Assembly (NCBI GenBank): GCA_029641185.1
Contig: JAPWGK010000016.1
Location: 310,001 to 374,000 of the forward strand
Reading direction: 5' to 3'
Origin: Pseudofabraea citricarpa
Lineage: Eukaryota > Ascomycota > Leotiomycetes > Helotiales > Dermateaceae
Length of the DNA stretch: 64,000 nucleotides
The notes under the pieces were generated by a model. It saw only the letters and a list, made by a program, of their open reading frames with translations. It had not been told where the DNA came from and did no database searches. A program made the translations under genes and the position numbers. Of this stretch, positions 46,837 through 58,875 are shown piece after piece. How positions within the stretch are numbered: the stretch's first letter is position 1; every line of letters begins with the position of its first letter.

Positions 46837-48857
46837 ATGGGTATCATGGCAAGATTCAGAGAGACGCCCTTGGTGAAGGAGATGACTGGGCCGCTACTCC
46901 TCGTCAGCATCTTCTCTTCGGTACGTACCCAAACCTCCAAAAGTGCAGAATGAAAAAGAACGAAGACCAGGGTCCTAACATTCTCATTCTTTGCTCTAGC
47001 TCGGAGGCATGAGTTTCGGTATCGACAACGCCTACTGGGGCGGTCTCCTGGGCATGACCAAATTCCGTGAAGACTTCGGGCGCATCGATCCCCTCACAGG
47101 AATGTGGAACATCCCCACGACGTGGCAATCCGTCGGCAGTGGTACTCCCACTGCTGGTGTGGCGATCGGTTGCCTCATCGCGGCTCCGCTGAGCAGTCGG
47201 CTGGGACGCAAGAGGTCGTTTATTGTCCTTTCCGTCGTCGGCATCGTTGGCATCTTGATCCAGGCGACGGCGCAGCATTCCTATTGGCAGATCCTGGTTG
47301 GGAGAATTATCAACTCGCTGAGTATGGGTATTATCTGCAAGTAAGTCGGTTATTTCTTTCATCTGCGGTTTCTTTCATTTTTTTATATTTTTTTTTGGAT
47401 CTTCATAGGAGAGAGTGAGAGGAGTTGCTGATTTCATGGTCTGCAGCGTGGTTCCTCTCTATCAGACGGAATGTGCTCCTCCTGCTATTCGAGGTGCGGC
47501 TATCAACTTTTATCAGTTCTGGCAGTTATTCGGTGCTCTCTTGGTATGTTGTTATATCTCTATCCTTTTCTGAATTGAATGTCGCTGATGGCATGTTAGT
47601 CTACCATCATCAATTATGCCTGCCAACACCGAACTGACCAATGGGCATATCGAACCATCATCATTATCCAATTCGCCATCCCAGTGATTCTCTTTATTGG
47701 AGCATTTTACCTTCCTGATTCTCCTCGGTGGTTGCTGAGTAAAGGCCGAAGAGACGAAGCGACCGAAGTCATGATCTGGTTGAGAAAGAAGACGCCAAAG
47801 GATTTAGTCGTCGAAGAGATGAGACTCATTGAGGTTTCGATTGACGAGCAGAAGCAAGACCACTATGCCGCAACCTACCTCGACTGTTTCCGGTAAGTTC
47901 AACGCCAGCTATTTCATTTTTCGCCGATTTGGTACTGACTGGAATTCAGAGGCACCAACCGCCGACGAACGCTCATCGCCATCGGCGTGCAGTCCTTCCA
48001 ACAGCTCCAAGGTGCTTCGTTCATCTTGAATTATATCTACGTCTTCCTCGAATCCATCGGTGTCGCCAATACCTATGCCATCGGCATGTATCTGTACCTC
48101 GTCAACCTCGCTTCGGCCGGAGCAGCCTTCTACATCGCCGATAAGTTTGGGCGGAGGAACCTGATGGGCTTCGGAGCTCTGGTCCAAACTGCGATGATGT
48201 TGACGGTTGGAGGACTGGCTGGTGTGGACGGGGCCAAGACGTCGGCACAGCAGAATGGTGCGCTCGCTGCATTGTTTATCTGGCTCGCCATCCAAGCCTT
48301 TGCCTGGGGATCTTGGTAAGTTTTTCTTTCCGTTGCATCCGTTCTTGCGAGGCAAGAAGGAAGCAAGATAGAAAGGTATTAATGTTTTTTGGTGTAGTGT
48401 GTGGATCACGACGGCTGAGGTCGGCACGCTCCAGCTGCGCGAGAAGACCATCACGCTGGCGACCTTCTTCGGCTTCGGCTTCGGTCTTGCCGTCACGTAC
48501 GTGAACCCCTACATGCAGAATGCCGGCTATGGCAACCTGCAGGGCAAGGTCGGTTTCGTGTACGGTGGCTTCTCCTTCATCTCGCTGCTGTTCGTCATAT
48601 TCTACCTGCCCGAACTCAAGGGTCGCAGTCTCGAGGAACTCGACGAGCTGTTCCAGAGACGCATCGGCGTGTGGAAGTTTGGGAAGGCCGTTACCGAGGG
48701 CGTTGGCGCCGAGATTAGAGCTATCGATGACCAGATTGGTGAGGGTGCAGAGAGGAAGGTCATTGAGGGCGTCAAGATCGACGGAGATGGAAATGGAAGA
48801 GATGGAGGAAAGGAGAATGTTGATGTGGGGATTAAGGAGAAGGCAGAGGGGGTCTAG
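46837..48857 (+). CDS. MFS sugar transporter (hexose/alpha-glucoside type)
   Basis: Exons 46837-46920, 47000-47340, 47447-47543, 47600-47892, 47950-48315 and 48398-48857 give 546 residues. Sugar-porter marks are GRKRSF after helix 2, PDSPRWLLSKGRRDEA at the end of helix 6, QQLQGASFILNYIYVF in helix 7 and PELKGRSLEELDELF after helix 12. Twelve helices are predicted. The opening MSFGIDNAYWGGLLGM resembles maltose/alpha-glucoside or general hexose permeases of Pezizomycotina. The substrate cannot be fixed from sequence. The C-terminal tail is charged, with Gly/Asp/Lys repeats. The first start at 46837 gives 9 more bases than an internal ATG at 46846. Confidence 0.94.
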
Positions 48858-49440
48858 AAGGGCGTTTTAATCTTCTACGTAGTGGCTTCCTGCATGTTGT
48901 TTGGGGTTCTATGCACTTCAAGTCATTTCACATATGTTGGATAATTCGGTTCATATATAGTAGAAAAGTATTAAACTTTGCTTAACAGCTATATCTAATT
49001 CTCAGTTCCAATTCAGAGACATTACTGAAGCTGTCTCGTACATGGCAAACTGTGAAAGAAGTGACTATCACTTTGTTTTTTTCTGCGCGACTTTCAGCCT
49101 CATAATCGTTGTATGTTTTCAAGTAACCACCTCTGAGCAACTTTTGTTTTGTAGTAATGATATGCTTTCAAGTCCCTATAATTACAACGCTTGGGGGGTT
49201 TCAATGTCTATAACGATTGTATGCCTTTAGAGAACAAAGAGGTGGTCAGAGGTACCTGGGTTACTACAAAGTAGTTTTAAACCGGCCACACTTTTCTTCT
49301 GCTACGTCTATGGTTGAGCTGGCGTACAGAGAAAATCAGTGTCTTTCCTTCTTTTAGACTGTGATATATGACCTAGCTTTTTCTCTTGAACGAAGCATGT
49401 AAAGAGCATTTTGTGGTCCCTATGGACACCCAGGTGTAAA
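48858..49440. other. Intergenic between convergent genes
   Basis: AT-rich 3' DNA for the sugar transporter and the F-box gene. No feature is supported. Confidence 0.5.
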
Positions 49441-50890
49441 CTAGAGATCTGCAAACCATGGGAACCATTTGGACATATCACCTGGTATATCGTTACAGGT
49501 CCAAACCGCTGTAGCGATGTGTTTGTTTTCCAACTTGCAATTGAAGTACTTATCAAAGATGAACGTGAATAATTGTAGGGGAGGAGCGATAGATTCCAGT
49601 TCGCCGAAGCTATGCTGATCAGAATGTTTAAACATCATGTCAAGAACTCGAGGGATGTCGACAGGTTTTGGCAATAAAGATTCTGGTTGAGAGCCCGCAC
49701 ATCTTTGACTGTCTAATCCTACGTCTTCTGGCTGGTGCCCTCTGAATGAGCTGGCTATCAAGCACATATCTGGAGCATCTTTGACTTTGGCTGGCATGGA
49801 TATCTCCTCTAGCTGGAAGACACCAAATAAAATGGCTGAGATCTTGCGGGTCTCTCCTTCCAACGTAACTTCTCCTCGATAACCGGACTGGTCCTTTTCG
49901 TTGTACGCGGCACGTCCATAGCCAGGTTTGTAATCCACGTTCTTCACCTTCTGGAAGTTTCTCGGGCCACATAATTGAGTGTAGCCATACAAAAGTTGGA
50001 AGACGTCATCAACCAGAGCTTGATGGATCAATTCTGAGTCTGAGTCGGCGGATTTAGACTCGGTATCTTCTCTGCTTGATTGAGAATCCCGAATTTTCCG
50101 CAGTGCTCTCGCTTTGCTTTCCTCGACCAACCACTCTACAAATGGCCCGAACACATCCTCGTAATTTTGTGGGGTGTGAAAACTGTACACTGGAAACTGT
50201 TTCAAGGTTCGAACATCCCTCGTTGTAATCTCATATTCTTCATCTCCACTGTCATCGCGCGGCACGTGGTTTTGGAGGAAGTCCAGCGGCCGCTTTCGTA
50301 CCGCTTCAGAGGTAAAAGGTTCTTGATAGGCTCCAGCGAGTACGGCTCCAGCGAGGAAAACTCGATACATAGATCTGAAGAATTCCTGCCTCCACAGATA
50401 TAACGCCCCGGGTTCGGTTGGGGGCTCGTGCCTCTCACATGCGTAGTCTATGCTGAACAGATTTTCTTGCATCTCAAACATTGCCTCCAGGCATTTGACA
50501 AGATGCTGTAAAGTGAATACCTGCTTCAGCTCTGCCAGGCTTGGTACTTTGACCTCACCACTGATGAGGTGCATTGGAAATGGATGTGGTGGTGATCTTC
50601 CAGCCCGGATGGCTTCCTCGGCGACATTGGTCGCTCTCACCTAGATATTGTTCAGCATTTGGTTTGGGAAATGATAGAGTTCTAGATTCACATACCGCTC
50701 TTATGGCATCATCGAAAGCATGGATCTCAGTAGATATCCCCACGTGCCAGCATATAGTAGGAGCATGAGCCAACCAGACCGAGTGAATGGACTTGCATGT
50801 AGACGCAAGGGCTATGGCATCGGTGAAATTGTCGCAGCTCTGAAGGACATGATAGATGATCTCTGGAGGACATGAAATGAAGGAAGGCAT
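49441..50890 (-). CDS. F-box-like protein of unknown function
   Basis: Exons 50696-50890 and 49441-50640 give 464 residues. The N-terminus, ISCPPEIIYHVLQSCDN...ALASTCKSIHSVWLAH, fits an F-box at about residues 5-45. The rest is a long alpha-helical and acidic body with LKQVFTLQHLVKCLEAM and ends in KWFPWFADL. Proteins like this, with an N-terminal F-box and no classic repeat domain, are numerous in filamentous fungi. They are presumed SCF adaptors. No substrate is suggested. The intron is 55 nt with GTATGT donor and a CTAG acceptor. Confidence 0.85.
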
Positions 50891-51588
50891 GATAAAAAAA
50901 CGTCAGGACAATGTATGATTAGTTGAGTTGGGGGAGGAGGTGTAGATATGTGAAAGAAGCATTCTAGGCTACAGCGGGTTTAATGTACAGTACCTGATCA
51001 CGTTTCTTGGCATACGCGAGGAGATAGAGAATCGAGAGTCAACACTGAGCAGTCAGCGGGGGAAAGACTTGTTAAAAAGTAGTTACCTATTAAAAGGCAG
51101 ATAATCATGAAACACTGAATAATTAATTACCAGAAAGTAGATAGTTGCGAAACACAACGTAGCTAACTACTACATGAGGTGCCTTCAAAGTTGGGCAATA
51201 GCAAAACGAAGAAATGAGAACCGAACAGCAAAAGCACTTTTAAAATCCATACCCAAATGAAATAACACATATCCTGTCTACTTCCCCATTCTTTAGGGAA
51301 AAAATGCCAAAAACATTTGTTCAAAATCCGACACCCAAAAAAAAAACAAAACCGACCCTCTTCATTTATCTGCTCTGTAAAAGCTAGTCCCTCCATCTTA
51401 CACTCCAGTTTACTAGTTAAAATGATGATCTCAATTTGGTATAGCTTTAATATCTAATAATGAATGACCTGTTACAATTTAAACCTCCAAAATGCAAAAC
51501 ACCATCTGAACCCAAGAAAGAATGGCCAGTTTGGCCAATCACCTAATGTTTTAACTCCGACCCAAGCATCCCAGAAAGCGAGTCTAAT
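50891..51588. other. Intergenic between tandem minus-strand genes
   Basis: An AT-rich stretch. No feature is supported. Confidence 0.5.
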
Positions 51589-52698
51589 CTAATAAGGAAG
51601 GATTCCAGCCAACTTCAATAGCGCATCTGTTTTCTCTGGCTTCTCAATAGGTTCCGAACGGTTCTTTGGATCGAGAGTCCCGTCCTCTCTGATTGGCTTT
51701 GTTCTCCTCACCGCAATGTTGTCATGTGGCCAGTGAGTAGTTCCACCCCACTCGGAAAAGATCTCGGCCTTGGTCTTCAAAGCCTCCTCGCTTGCAAATT
51801 TCGCAGGTGTGTAAGCAGCATAGATGACGGTTCTGATGGTGTTGCTCTTCTCTGTTGGCTCGGCACCGTAGTGGATGGTTCGGCTGTCCCAGAGAATCAG
51901 GTCTCCCACATCAGCATTAACTTTCAATGGCTTGATACCCTTTTCCTTGAAGAAGTCCAAGGAAGCGCCAGCAAATGGGAAATAATCATCTTTCTTCCAC
52001 GTGCTCGAGTCGGTCTGGGTATCGAAGTACTCTTCGGTGAGCAGGTGTGATCCAGGGTAGACCGTCAATCCTCCATCCTCGTCGCCAGCTGTAGAGAGAT
52101 TGATGATTCCTTGGACACAGTGTAAACCTCTTCTCAACGGACTCTGGTCGACATGCTCCCAAGGCATCTTGCGAGGCATATCTTTCCGGTTGGGTAGTGT
52201 GATATTCAAAGCGTCAAAGCTGACAAGAAGCTCGTCTGTACCCCAGATTTTGCTGAAGGCATCGACCACCCCAGGTTCCATACGAGCGTCCCACATAAAT
52301 TTCTCGTGGGAGACTGCATATGCGTGGAACGTGCTGATCTTTGATTGGACCGGGAGATGCTTTTTAGTCCATGTCTCCGGGTTGGAGATATCCAATCCCA
52401 GATCAAAGGAAGTCATCCAGTCGAAGGCCTTTTGCTGGTATGCCAAGGCCCGCTCGCGAGGAATGGCATTCTTGACAACTACATAGCCATCTCTTGCTAG
52501 GTCATCGCGGAAGTCGTTGTATTTCTCTGTTCCACTGTAAGGTGTTAGGTCGTCGCTAAGTATTAAAGATAATCGATAGCCTAACCTTTTTAAAGTGAAG
52601 CCGGAAAGTGGCTCTGGGATGAACTTTGGGATTGATGATTTGGTCGTCTTGCTAGGTAATGTAGAGACATCCTCGGGGAGGAGAGCACTGGGAGCCAT
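51589..52698 (-). CDS. PhyH-family Fe(II)/2-oxoglutarate dioxygenase
   Basis: Exons 52586-52698 and 51589-52534 give 352 residues. The jelly-roll shows DLARDGYVVVKNAIP at the N-terminus, the iron motif HVDQ (His-x-Asp) after KMPWE, GGLTVYPGSHLL, and the distal His in WDSRTIHYGAEP, followed by the 2-oxoglutarate Arg in TIRTVIYAAYTP. PhyH-type enzymes hydroxylate acyl-CoA chains or natural products. This one is stand-alone, so a catabolic or general role is as likely as a biosynthetic one. The 51-nt intron at 52535-52585 has no stop and keeps the frame; with CCTAAC branch and TTACAG acceptor I treat it as spliced. Unspliced it would give 369 residues. Confidence 0.9.
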   Translation of the reverse strand: MAPSALLPEDVSTLPSKTTKSSIPKFIPEPLSGFTLKRLGYRLSLILSDDLTPYSGTEKYNDFRDDLARDGYVVVKNAIPRERALAYQQKAFDWMTSFDLGLDISNPETWTKKHLPVQSKISTFHAYAVSHEKFMWDARMEPGVVDAFSKIWGTDELLVSFDALNITLPNRKDMPRKMPWEHVDQSPLRRGLHCVQGIINLSTAGDEDGGLTVYPGSHLLTEEYFDTQTDSSTWKKDDYFPFAGASLDFFKEKGIKPLKVNADVGDLILWDSRTIHYGAEPTEKSNTIRTVIYAAYTPAKFASEEALKTKAEIFSEWGGTTHWPHDNIAVRRTKPIREDGTLDPKNRSEPIEKPEKTDALLKLAGILPY

Positions 52699-54215
52699 GA
52701 TGATGAATGCTCGTTTAAGTTAACTTCAGATGTGAATATATTACCGAGACAGGTACAATTTCAGGAAGAATAGGCAGGAACTTATGGTACAAGAAGGAGG
52801 TCGTCAAGAAGTATCTCTTTATGAAGATTGTTCGAAGGAATACATGGTCTTATGTGACACTTGGGGGATAGATAAGTGGGATGCGTAGATGGGCCGATTC
52901 AGTCCCGATCACCAATCAATAGATACTTAGTTTTGTGGGACAGCCTCGAATCGCGACAGTAGAAATGGTAGCCTCGTTGGTCATTGGAGGTGAAGTGGCG
53001 GTCGGTCTGGGGAACGGTCGGAAGGCCCGCCTTGCCGTAGAATCTGCTGGGAGCCGGCTTAGTCTTGAGTACGAAACTTAGCAAAGATGATGGCGAAGAT
53101 TGGTGGCGAGTGTCGAGCTTATGCGGACGCTGCGCCCGCTTAACAATAGGGGTTTCGCCGCGGGCAAGACTTTATCCTCGTGGTAAGCGAGCTCGGCCGC
53201 TTGAAGACATACATGTCTCGAAATATTATACTGATGCACTAAAGATGTGTAGATAGTATCAGCAGTGCTGTTTGTTTTGTATGCTGTAAACTTCCTGGGT
53301 CGTGATATCCTCAGTTCCCTGGTCCAGGTTGGCAGCAGTTTGATCGCAAGTCTATAAAATATTCACAGAAAGAAAAACGGTTGTTATGCCGTACTCTGGT
53401 TTTACAATAAGTGTGCAACTCAGTTCATCTATATTATGTGACACTGTGGCAACTGATCAAATCATCGCTCAATCACTTGCAAGCTCGCTTAATTCATCAC
53501 CTGAGAAGTGAGATTCGAAACGACTGGTACATGCTACCTAGGTGGTTGACTAGCGAAAACAAATCATATAAATGATGCATCCTTGGTGCCTCGTGTATGA
53601 AGAGTGCCTGGTTGTTAAATTGTCTAATTGTACAGTGCTATTTAAATTAATGCTGTTAGATAAACGAACCATCTTAGCATCGACTCATACACATTTAACC
53701 AATTTCAAAACCAGAGGGGTTCTGAGTTAATTCATTGCTCGTTCCCATAGCCTGGACCTGATGAACAATCTAAATGACTTACAAATACCACATCCTAAAT
53801 GCTGAACTATCAATTATATACAATACATGTGAAAACTCTCGTTTACTCATCTTCTCACCCCTTTCTACCTTACCGAGCGAGCTCATCCCTGCTGCACGTA
53901 ATCAACATCAAACGAGACATCGAGCATCTTCATCAATCCGCAACTTGATCGACCGGCACTCATATCAGCAATTCCCGTTCATCAGGTCCCGCTTCTCCAA
54001 CACACCATTTTAATTTGTTTCGCGGACTGTAATTTCCTTTCCTGGATATATATTCTTTGGCAACATGCCCGATCTTCTTTTCCCTTCACACCACACCCTC
54101 AGAGCACAAGCTTTTCCTCTCGAAGATCTCCCGCAACCACCTTCCCTTTTCTTCTGCTTCCCCTTCGAGAATAGCAACACTTGACTTTGTCTTCTCTCTC
54201 TTTCCCTTCGAAGAT
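52699..54215. other. Intergenic, AT-rich
   Basis: This 1.5-kb region is upstream of two genes that diverge. No gene is supported. Confidence 0.45.
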
Positions 54216-54772
54216 ATGTATTTTTCTACTGTATTCGTAGGCCTTTTGGCTTATTCGGCATCTCTCGTCTCTGCGACTCTTGATCCCTGCACATCCAACA
54301 CCAAGGGTGTCTGCCCAAGTACACTTAACTGCTCAGGTATTTTGCCTTTCTCCATTGCTATTAATGGGCTTGTTGATTCTGATTTGCCCCAGCCACAAAA
54401 GTCTCCAAGGCTATCCAAGCAGCCGAATGCTCACACAACACCCGCACATCTACAACACAGACATTCGCTGTTTTCGAGACAGATCACCAGTACGACTCTT
54501 CCAATGGCGCACCGTATGGGACTTGTAGCGCGTATACCTGCACCAGTCCCACCACAGCTCAGATGACTACTACCGATGCTGATTGCTGGACTTTCTTCTG
54601 GAGGTAGGTCCTCCTGTCGCGAAACCTTTTATGCTAAATGCTGACATATACAAGCGGCACTGGAACTGAGAGTGGTGTTGGAACGGGATGTATCCGTGAC
54701 CCAAACACGGGAGAGTGTGGCTGTGAGAACTCGGATGGAACTTTCGTCCCTGGTTCAGACTCTTGTGTCTGA
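54216..54772 (+). CDS. Small secreted cysteine-rich protein
   Basis: Exons 54216-54336, 54393-54603 and 54655-54772 join to 149 residues. A signal peptide (MYFSTVFVGLLAYSASLVSA) is followed by a mature chain of about 130 residues with 11 cysteines by my count, including ECGCEN and a final C-V. It is Thr/Ser-rich, with ETDHQYDSSNGAPYGTCSAYTC. No catalytic motif is seen. Small secreted Cys-rich proteins in ascomycetes are often candidate effectors or surface proteins; role here is inference. The introns are 56 and 51 nt with GTATTT and GTAGGT donors; each exon alone is too short to stand out as a gene. An open frame begins further upstream at 54057, but the signal peptide favours 54216. Confidence 0.8.
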
Positions 54773-56182
54773 ATGACCCTTTTTGCCTGTCTTATTTGAC
54801 TTGTTCGAATACAAAATTTCATTCCTAGCTGGGAACTTGTCCATATCATGAATCAAACAATTGCATCTATCATGTCTTGAGATTTGATAATTTTACTCGT
54901 GATACAAGTTTGGAGGCCAACCAGGATCGTAGTATTAATAACCTGTTAAGAAAACACTTTCTAGCTAGTCCTGAAAACCTATAGTAAGCCTACTGTTGAG
55001 TGTTTTTTCCCACATGAAAACATACAGGAATTTCAACTTCTACTTTAATATGTCTCCCATGCTATCCCTTCAAGCGATACAATGGTGCTTTAGTGTACCA
55101 CTTCTCGTAAAACTGGTTGATTCCATTCTTATATGCTAGCTGACTAGCCGGATTAAAATACACAGCAAAGTAGCACTCTATTAGACAGTCTATAAAAACA
55201 AGATAACCAAGACAGCTACTACCACGGAGCTCAGGATTACATGCACCTATCACGGGCTAACATTTAGCAAGACCGTATATCATGCTCTCCTCGTTCTATA
55301 TCTTCATCCGACTATCCCACCAAAATTCCAGCCTTCTTTGTCATGATTTCCTCCAAACAGCTATCTCCAACATACATGTTAATGTCAGTATCCGATTACA
55401 AGTCCAATAAAGCTTTTCCAGAACAGATTTTCGCTATGCCTTCTGCTCCTGCCGTTGGCCAGCAATTCCTTTGAAGGATGGATATCATCTTGGGCGTACT
55501 ATGCGCGGCAATATTGATATGTGGAATGATGTTCGCTCAAGGTATGTTCAGCGATCCAAACCACCCATGAGTGTATACTGTAGGTGTCGGAGATGTGTGG
55601 ATTATTCTTATAGTCTTAGATCGTACTCTTTAACTGTTTTTCTTTCTTTCCCTCGCGTGTTATGTGGCAAGCGATAAATATATATGCGAAGGAATTAAGG
55701 AGAGAATACCTGGATTATAACCAGTTCTTAACTTAGGGACTCAATCCGGGACGAAATATTTCTCCCCGAGAAGGAGCAAATCAAGCTTCTTTGCGAGAAA
55801 CCGCGGGCTACAGAGACAGCATGGAAATTTCTTATTGAATGCTGGGACTACCTCATCTGTGGTTTTAGGGATTGGGTATTGGAATGGATAGCAGTCAACA
55901 AAAAATCGAAGAACTTTCATGAACAATGCAGAAGAGGTTGCCAAATAAGCGACCATGTCTGGCGTCAAACTCGCATAGCATAGGTAATCACACCGCAGAC
56001 CAAAGCCAGAGCCAGAACCAGCATGTCGAAGAATAGGGTACAATTATGATAATCTCGTACGTTGAGACTTAATGCTGAACTCTTAACTCCTATGCCATGC
56101 CCCACCACACCTAAACACCAGTGCTGAGGAATCAAATCCCCATGCAACCCAAACCCATAAACACAACCCCATCAATCAAGTC
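54773..56182. other. Intergenic, no supported gene
   Basis: AT-rich. Short minus-strand frames at 55741-56043 and 55965-56147 exist; the latter ends in a hydrophobic stretch (MLVLALALVCGVITYAM), but neither has context. Confidence 0.4.
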
Positions 56183-57196
56183 CTAACCGCTCCCCGAATC
56201 CTGGCCACCGCCATTCTGCTCTCGCAGGCGTTTAATTCTCTCCTCAGCAGCCTTGGCCAGAATCTCCCTCCTACTCATACCCGAACCCTGACTCTGACCA
56301 CCTACACTCTCTGCACCACCGTCCTTACTAGCACCCAGCACAAACTCTCCTCCCTCCCAGCCACCATGATCGTCAACCTCCTCGCCATAGTATTCTGCTT
56401 CGCCTAAACTGTGCCCGCCGCTCTTCCAATCTGCTCCTTCGACCTCCTTCTCGATCTGCTTACAGAGATCCCAGAAATTCCTGTCGTGAGGACCATGGAC
56501 GTTGTGTGCCAGTTCGTGACAGAGCGTTTTCCGGATCGTCTTGTAGTCACGGTATCCATCATAGGCGTCTGTTCGCAAACGAAGCTCGATCACCTCCCCC
56601 GCATTCCTATTCAGACCTAGTGTTCTCGAAGTACCTTCATGATTCGACTGCGTATGCTCGATTGGGTTCATTTCCGTCAGGAGCGGAACTGTAAACTTGT
56701 GCTTGCGCATCGCCGCCTTGATGCCAGCATCATCTTTGAGTCTCTGGAGAAACTGCAGCGAGCGTGAAGGATTCGGTAGGTATGGTAGAGGTCGGAGAGT
56801 GGTGAAGGTATACTGGCTCTCCTCTTGCTCTTTCTTCCAGTCGTGTGTCTTGTACGCCTTGACTTTCTGCTGCGGACGGTTCCCAGCCCGGGGCGGACGC
56901 TGAGCTGCCTCGACTGCGGCGAGTGATACCGAAGATGCTTCTGCTGCCGTGCTACCCATCAGTGTAATCTTCTTATCAGCGATTGAGGCCAGCGGTAGGG
57001 CGGGGTCTTTGAACGGCGGCTTGAGAAGGCCGAGTTTAGAGATCATGAACTTCTGGTTCGACGCCGGTATTGAGAGGATCGAGGTGACCTCTTCGGAGAG
57101 ATTGGAAATAGTGGCATCGGAAGAGAAAGTGAAGGTATGAGGTGAACCATGGTGAGTGAGCGTCAGAGAGACTTGATCCTGCGTATCAGTAGCCAT
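56183..57196 (-). CDS. WLM-domain metallopeptidase with ubiquitin-like N-terminus
   Basis: A single exon of 337 residues. The first 80 residues have a ubiquitin-like fold pattern (VSLTLTHHGSPHTFTF, then PASNQKFMISKLGLLKP). The WLM domain includes TLCHELAHNVHGPHD: His227, Glu228, His231 and His237 give the HExxHxxxxxH zinc site of Wss1/Spartan-like peptidases. WLM proteins with an N-terminal ubiquitin-like domain are known in fission yeast (ubiquitin/metalloprotease fusion) and plants. Wss1 relatives cleave DNA-protein crosslinks and SUMO/ubiquitin conjugates; by analogy a role in protein quality control or DNA repair is likely. The C-terminal tail (SRREILAKAAEERIKRLREQ) is a charged helix. 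Divergent from ERD2. Confidence 0.93.
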   Translation of the reverse strand: MATDTQDQVSLTLTHHGSPHTFTFSSDATISNLSEEVTSILSIPASNQKFMISKLGLLKPPFKDPALPLASIADKKITLMGSTAAEASSVSLAAVEAAQRPPRAGNRPQQKVKAYKTHDWKKEQEESQYTFTTLRPLPYLPNPSRSLQFLQRLKDDAGIKAAMRKHKFTVPLLTEMNPIEHTQSNHEGTSRTLGLNRNAGEVIELRLRTDAYDGYRDYKTIRKTLCHELAHNVHGPHDRNFWDLCKQIEKEVEGADWKSGGHSLGEAEYYGEEVDDHGGWEGGEFVLGASKDGGAESVGGQSQGSGMSRREILAKAAEERIKRLREQNGGGQDSGSG

Positions 57197-57705
57197 GATT
57201 GAGGCAAGCTGTGTAGTCAGTGTGCACAGGGTGGAAAAACAAGGCAGATGGGGAAGTGTGTAGAGGGGAAGGTCTTTGTATTGTCAGATAGAGTACATAA
57301 TGGTTGAGAGGCCCGAAAGAGAGAAGTTTCCAGGCGGATGTCTGCTTCGTAATCCGTCATGTTGCAAAAGTCCCGAGGCCAAGACGCCACAACAGCTAGA
57401 AAGCCGAGAAAGCACAAGACTCGCTTGTTCCCGCCGCTGCACAGGGATGTTTGCTGCATTGGCACTTGACTGACGATGCAAATCGCGTCCTCGTCCTCGC
57501 ATCGTGTCCTTCTCGCCAGCACTGCACTGCACTGTACCCTAACCTCCGCAATCCACCACCACCTCCTCCCCCATTACAGTCGACTCGACCACCCACACCC
57601 GTCGGAAGCGCAATTACCTAGAGCAGCTGCCTATACCCAGGCAGCTTATATTCTCGTTGGACCCGGTCATAGCCAGCAACGCTTAGGCGTTCTCACAACC
57701 CTATC
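57197..57705. promoter_or_regulatory. Bidirectional promoter region between WLM peptidase and ERD2
   Basis: Only 509 bp lie between the two start codons. A short CACTGCACTGCACTGTACC run lies near 57520-57538. No specific site is assigned. Confidence 0.4.
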
Positions 57706-58486
57706 ATGAATCTTTTCCGGATCCTAGGTAAGCTATCCCTCAGCTCCGGGGAAGCTCAATGCAGCAGATAACTGATGCTCTATGGCAGGGGACTTCTCCC
57801 ATCTAGCATCGATAGTCATCCTACTGCATAAAATGACCCAGACCAACGTTTGTCCCGCCCTCCCCTCATGAGCAATCACCCAAAGAGACCATTGAAAACT
57901 AAGAGCTATCTGCGGGGGTATACAGAGCTGTTCAGGAATCTCGTTCAAGTCGCAAACCCTCTATCTATTCGTCTATGTTAGCCGGTACCTCGATCTCTTC
58001 TGGACCTTCACTGACAGCGCCTACAACACCATCTTCAAGCTTCTCTTCCTAGCTTCGTCTGGCTATACCATCTACCTGATGACCACCGCATACAAGCCCA
58101 CTCACGATCCGAATCTTGATACTTTCCGAGTACAGTACTTGCTCGGAGGTTCGCTGGCACTTGCGTTGATTTACCCGTACGCCTACACGCCCTCGGAGAT
58201 CCTGTGGGCGTTCAGCATCTGGCTGGAGAGCGTGGCTATTCTACCTCAATTGTTCCTGCTCCAGAGAACGGGTGAAGCCGAGACCATCACCACACATTAC
58301 CTGTTTGCTCTAGGGTTATACCGCGCTTTGTATATTCCCAATTGGATTTGGCGTTACTGGGCAGAGGGACACTGGGATGGCATTGCCGTCATGGCAGGTG
58401 TCGTCCAAACCGTCCTATACTCGGACTTCTTCTGGATCTATTATACCAAGGTTCTCAAGGGAAAGAAGTTCGCATTGCCCGTATAG
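57706..58486 (+). CDS. ERD2: ER lumen protein-retaining receptor (KDEL/HDEL receptor)
   Basis: Exons 57706-57727, 57789-57847 and 57926-58486 give 213 residues. The start MNLFRILGDFSHLASI is the Erd2 N-terminus. The seven-helix receptor shows ISFKSQTLYLFVYVSRYLDL, YKPTHDPNLDTFRVQYLL, TGEAETITTHYLFALG and VQTVLYSDFFWIYYTKV, with K-rich end KGKKFALPV. It retrieves H/KDEL-bearing ER proteins from the Golgi in COPI vesicles. The first exon is only 22 nt, so no long open frame covers the start. Both introns agree with reading frame and family sequence. The gene converges on the complex I subunit gene 390 bp downstream. Confidence 0.95.
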
Positions 58487-58875
58487 AGGCATAAATATGG
58501 CTTGTCTTGAGGGAGAGAAAGGGTTCGGATTTACCTCTGAAAAGGCGCGTTTGCGCAACGGGGGTAAAACTTTATGTCTGCTGATGCTGTGCATGGGTGG
58601 CGTTGGGTCGGAATATTATTTGAAAAGGCCTTTGAACGCCATCTAACCAGGAGCTGTGGGATTTTCTTGTTCTTCCTACTGTGTTTTGTCTATGTAAAGT
58701 ATGTAAAATTGCATAGATTTATCACAAAAGTTAAACATTCCTTACTTTGCAGAGTTTGAATCAGATGCCCATTAACACTTTTTAAAAGTCTTTCTATTGT
58801 ACTGCTTTACGACCCATATATACAACCAACACCTGATGCAGCAAAAAGGAAAGGTGAAAATGAGAAATACAGTGA
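58487..58875. other. Intergenic between convergent ERD2 and complex I 75 kDa genes
   Basis: Nothing is supported apart from expected 3' ends of both genes. Confidence 0.5.

Noticed and set aside
39448..52698. Transporters plus PhyH enzyme as a biosynthetic cluster
   Set aside because: No synthase, terpene cyclase or NRPS/PKS, and housekeeping SLA1 lies between them.
55741..56147. Minus-strand frames, one ending in a hydrophobic stretch
   Set aside because: No conserved motif, promoter context or splice partner; could be reconsidered with transcripts.
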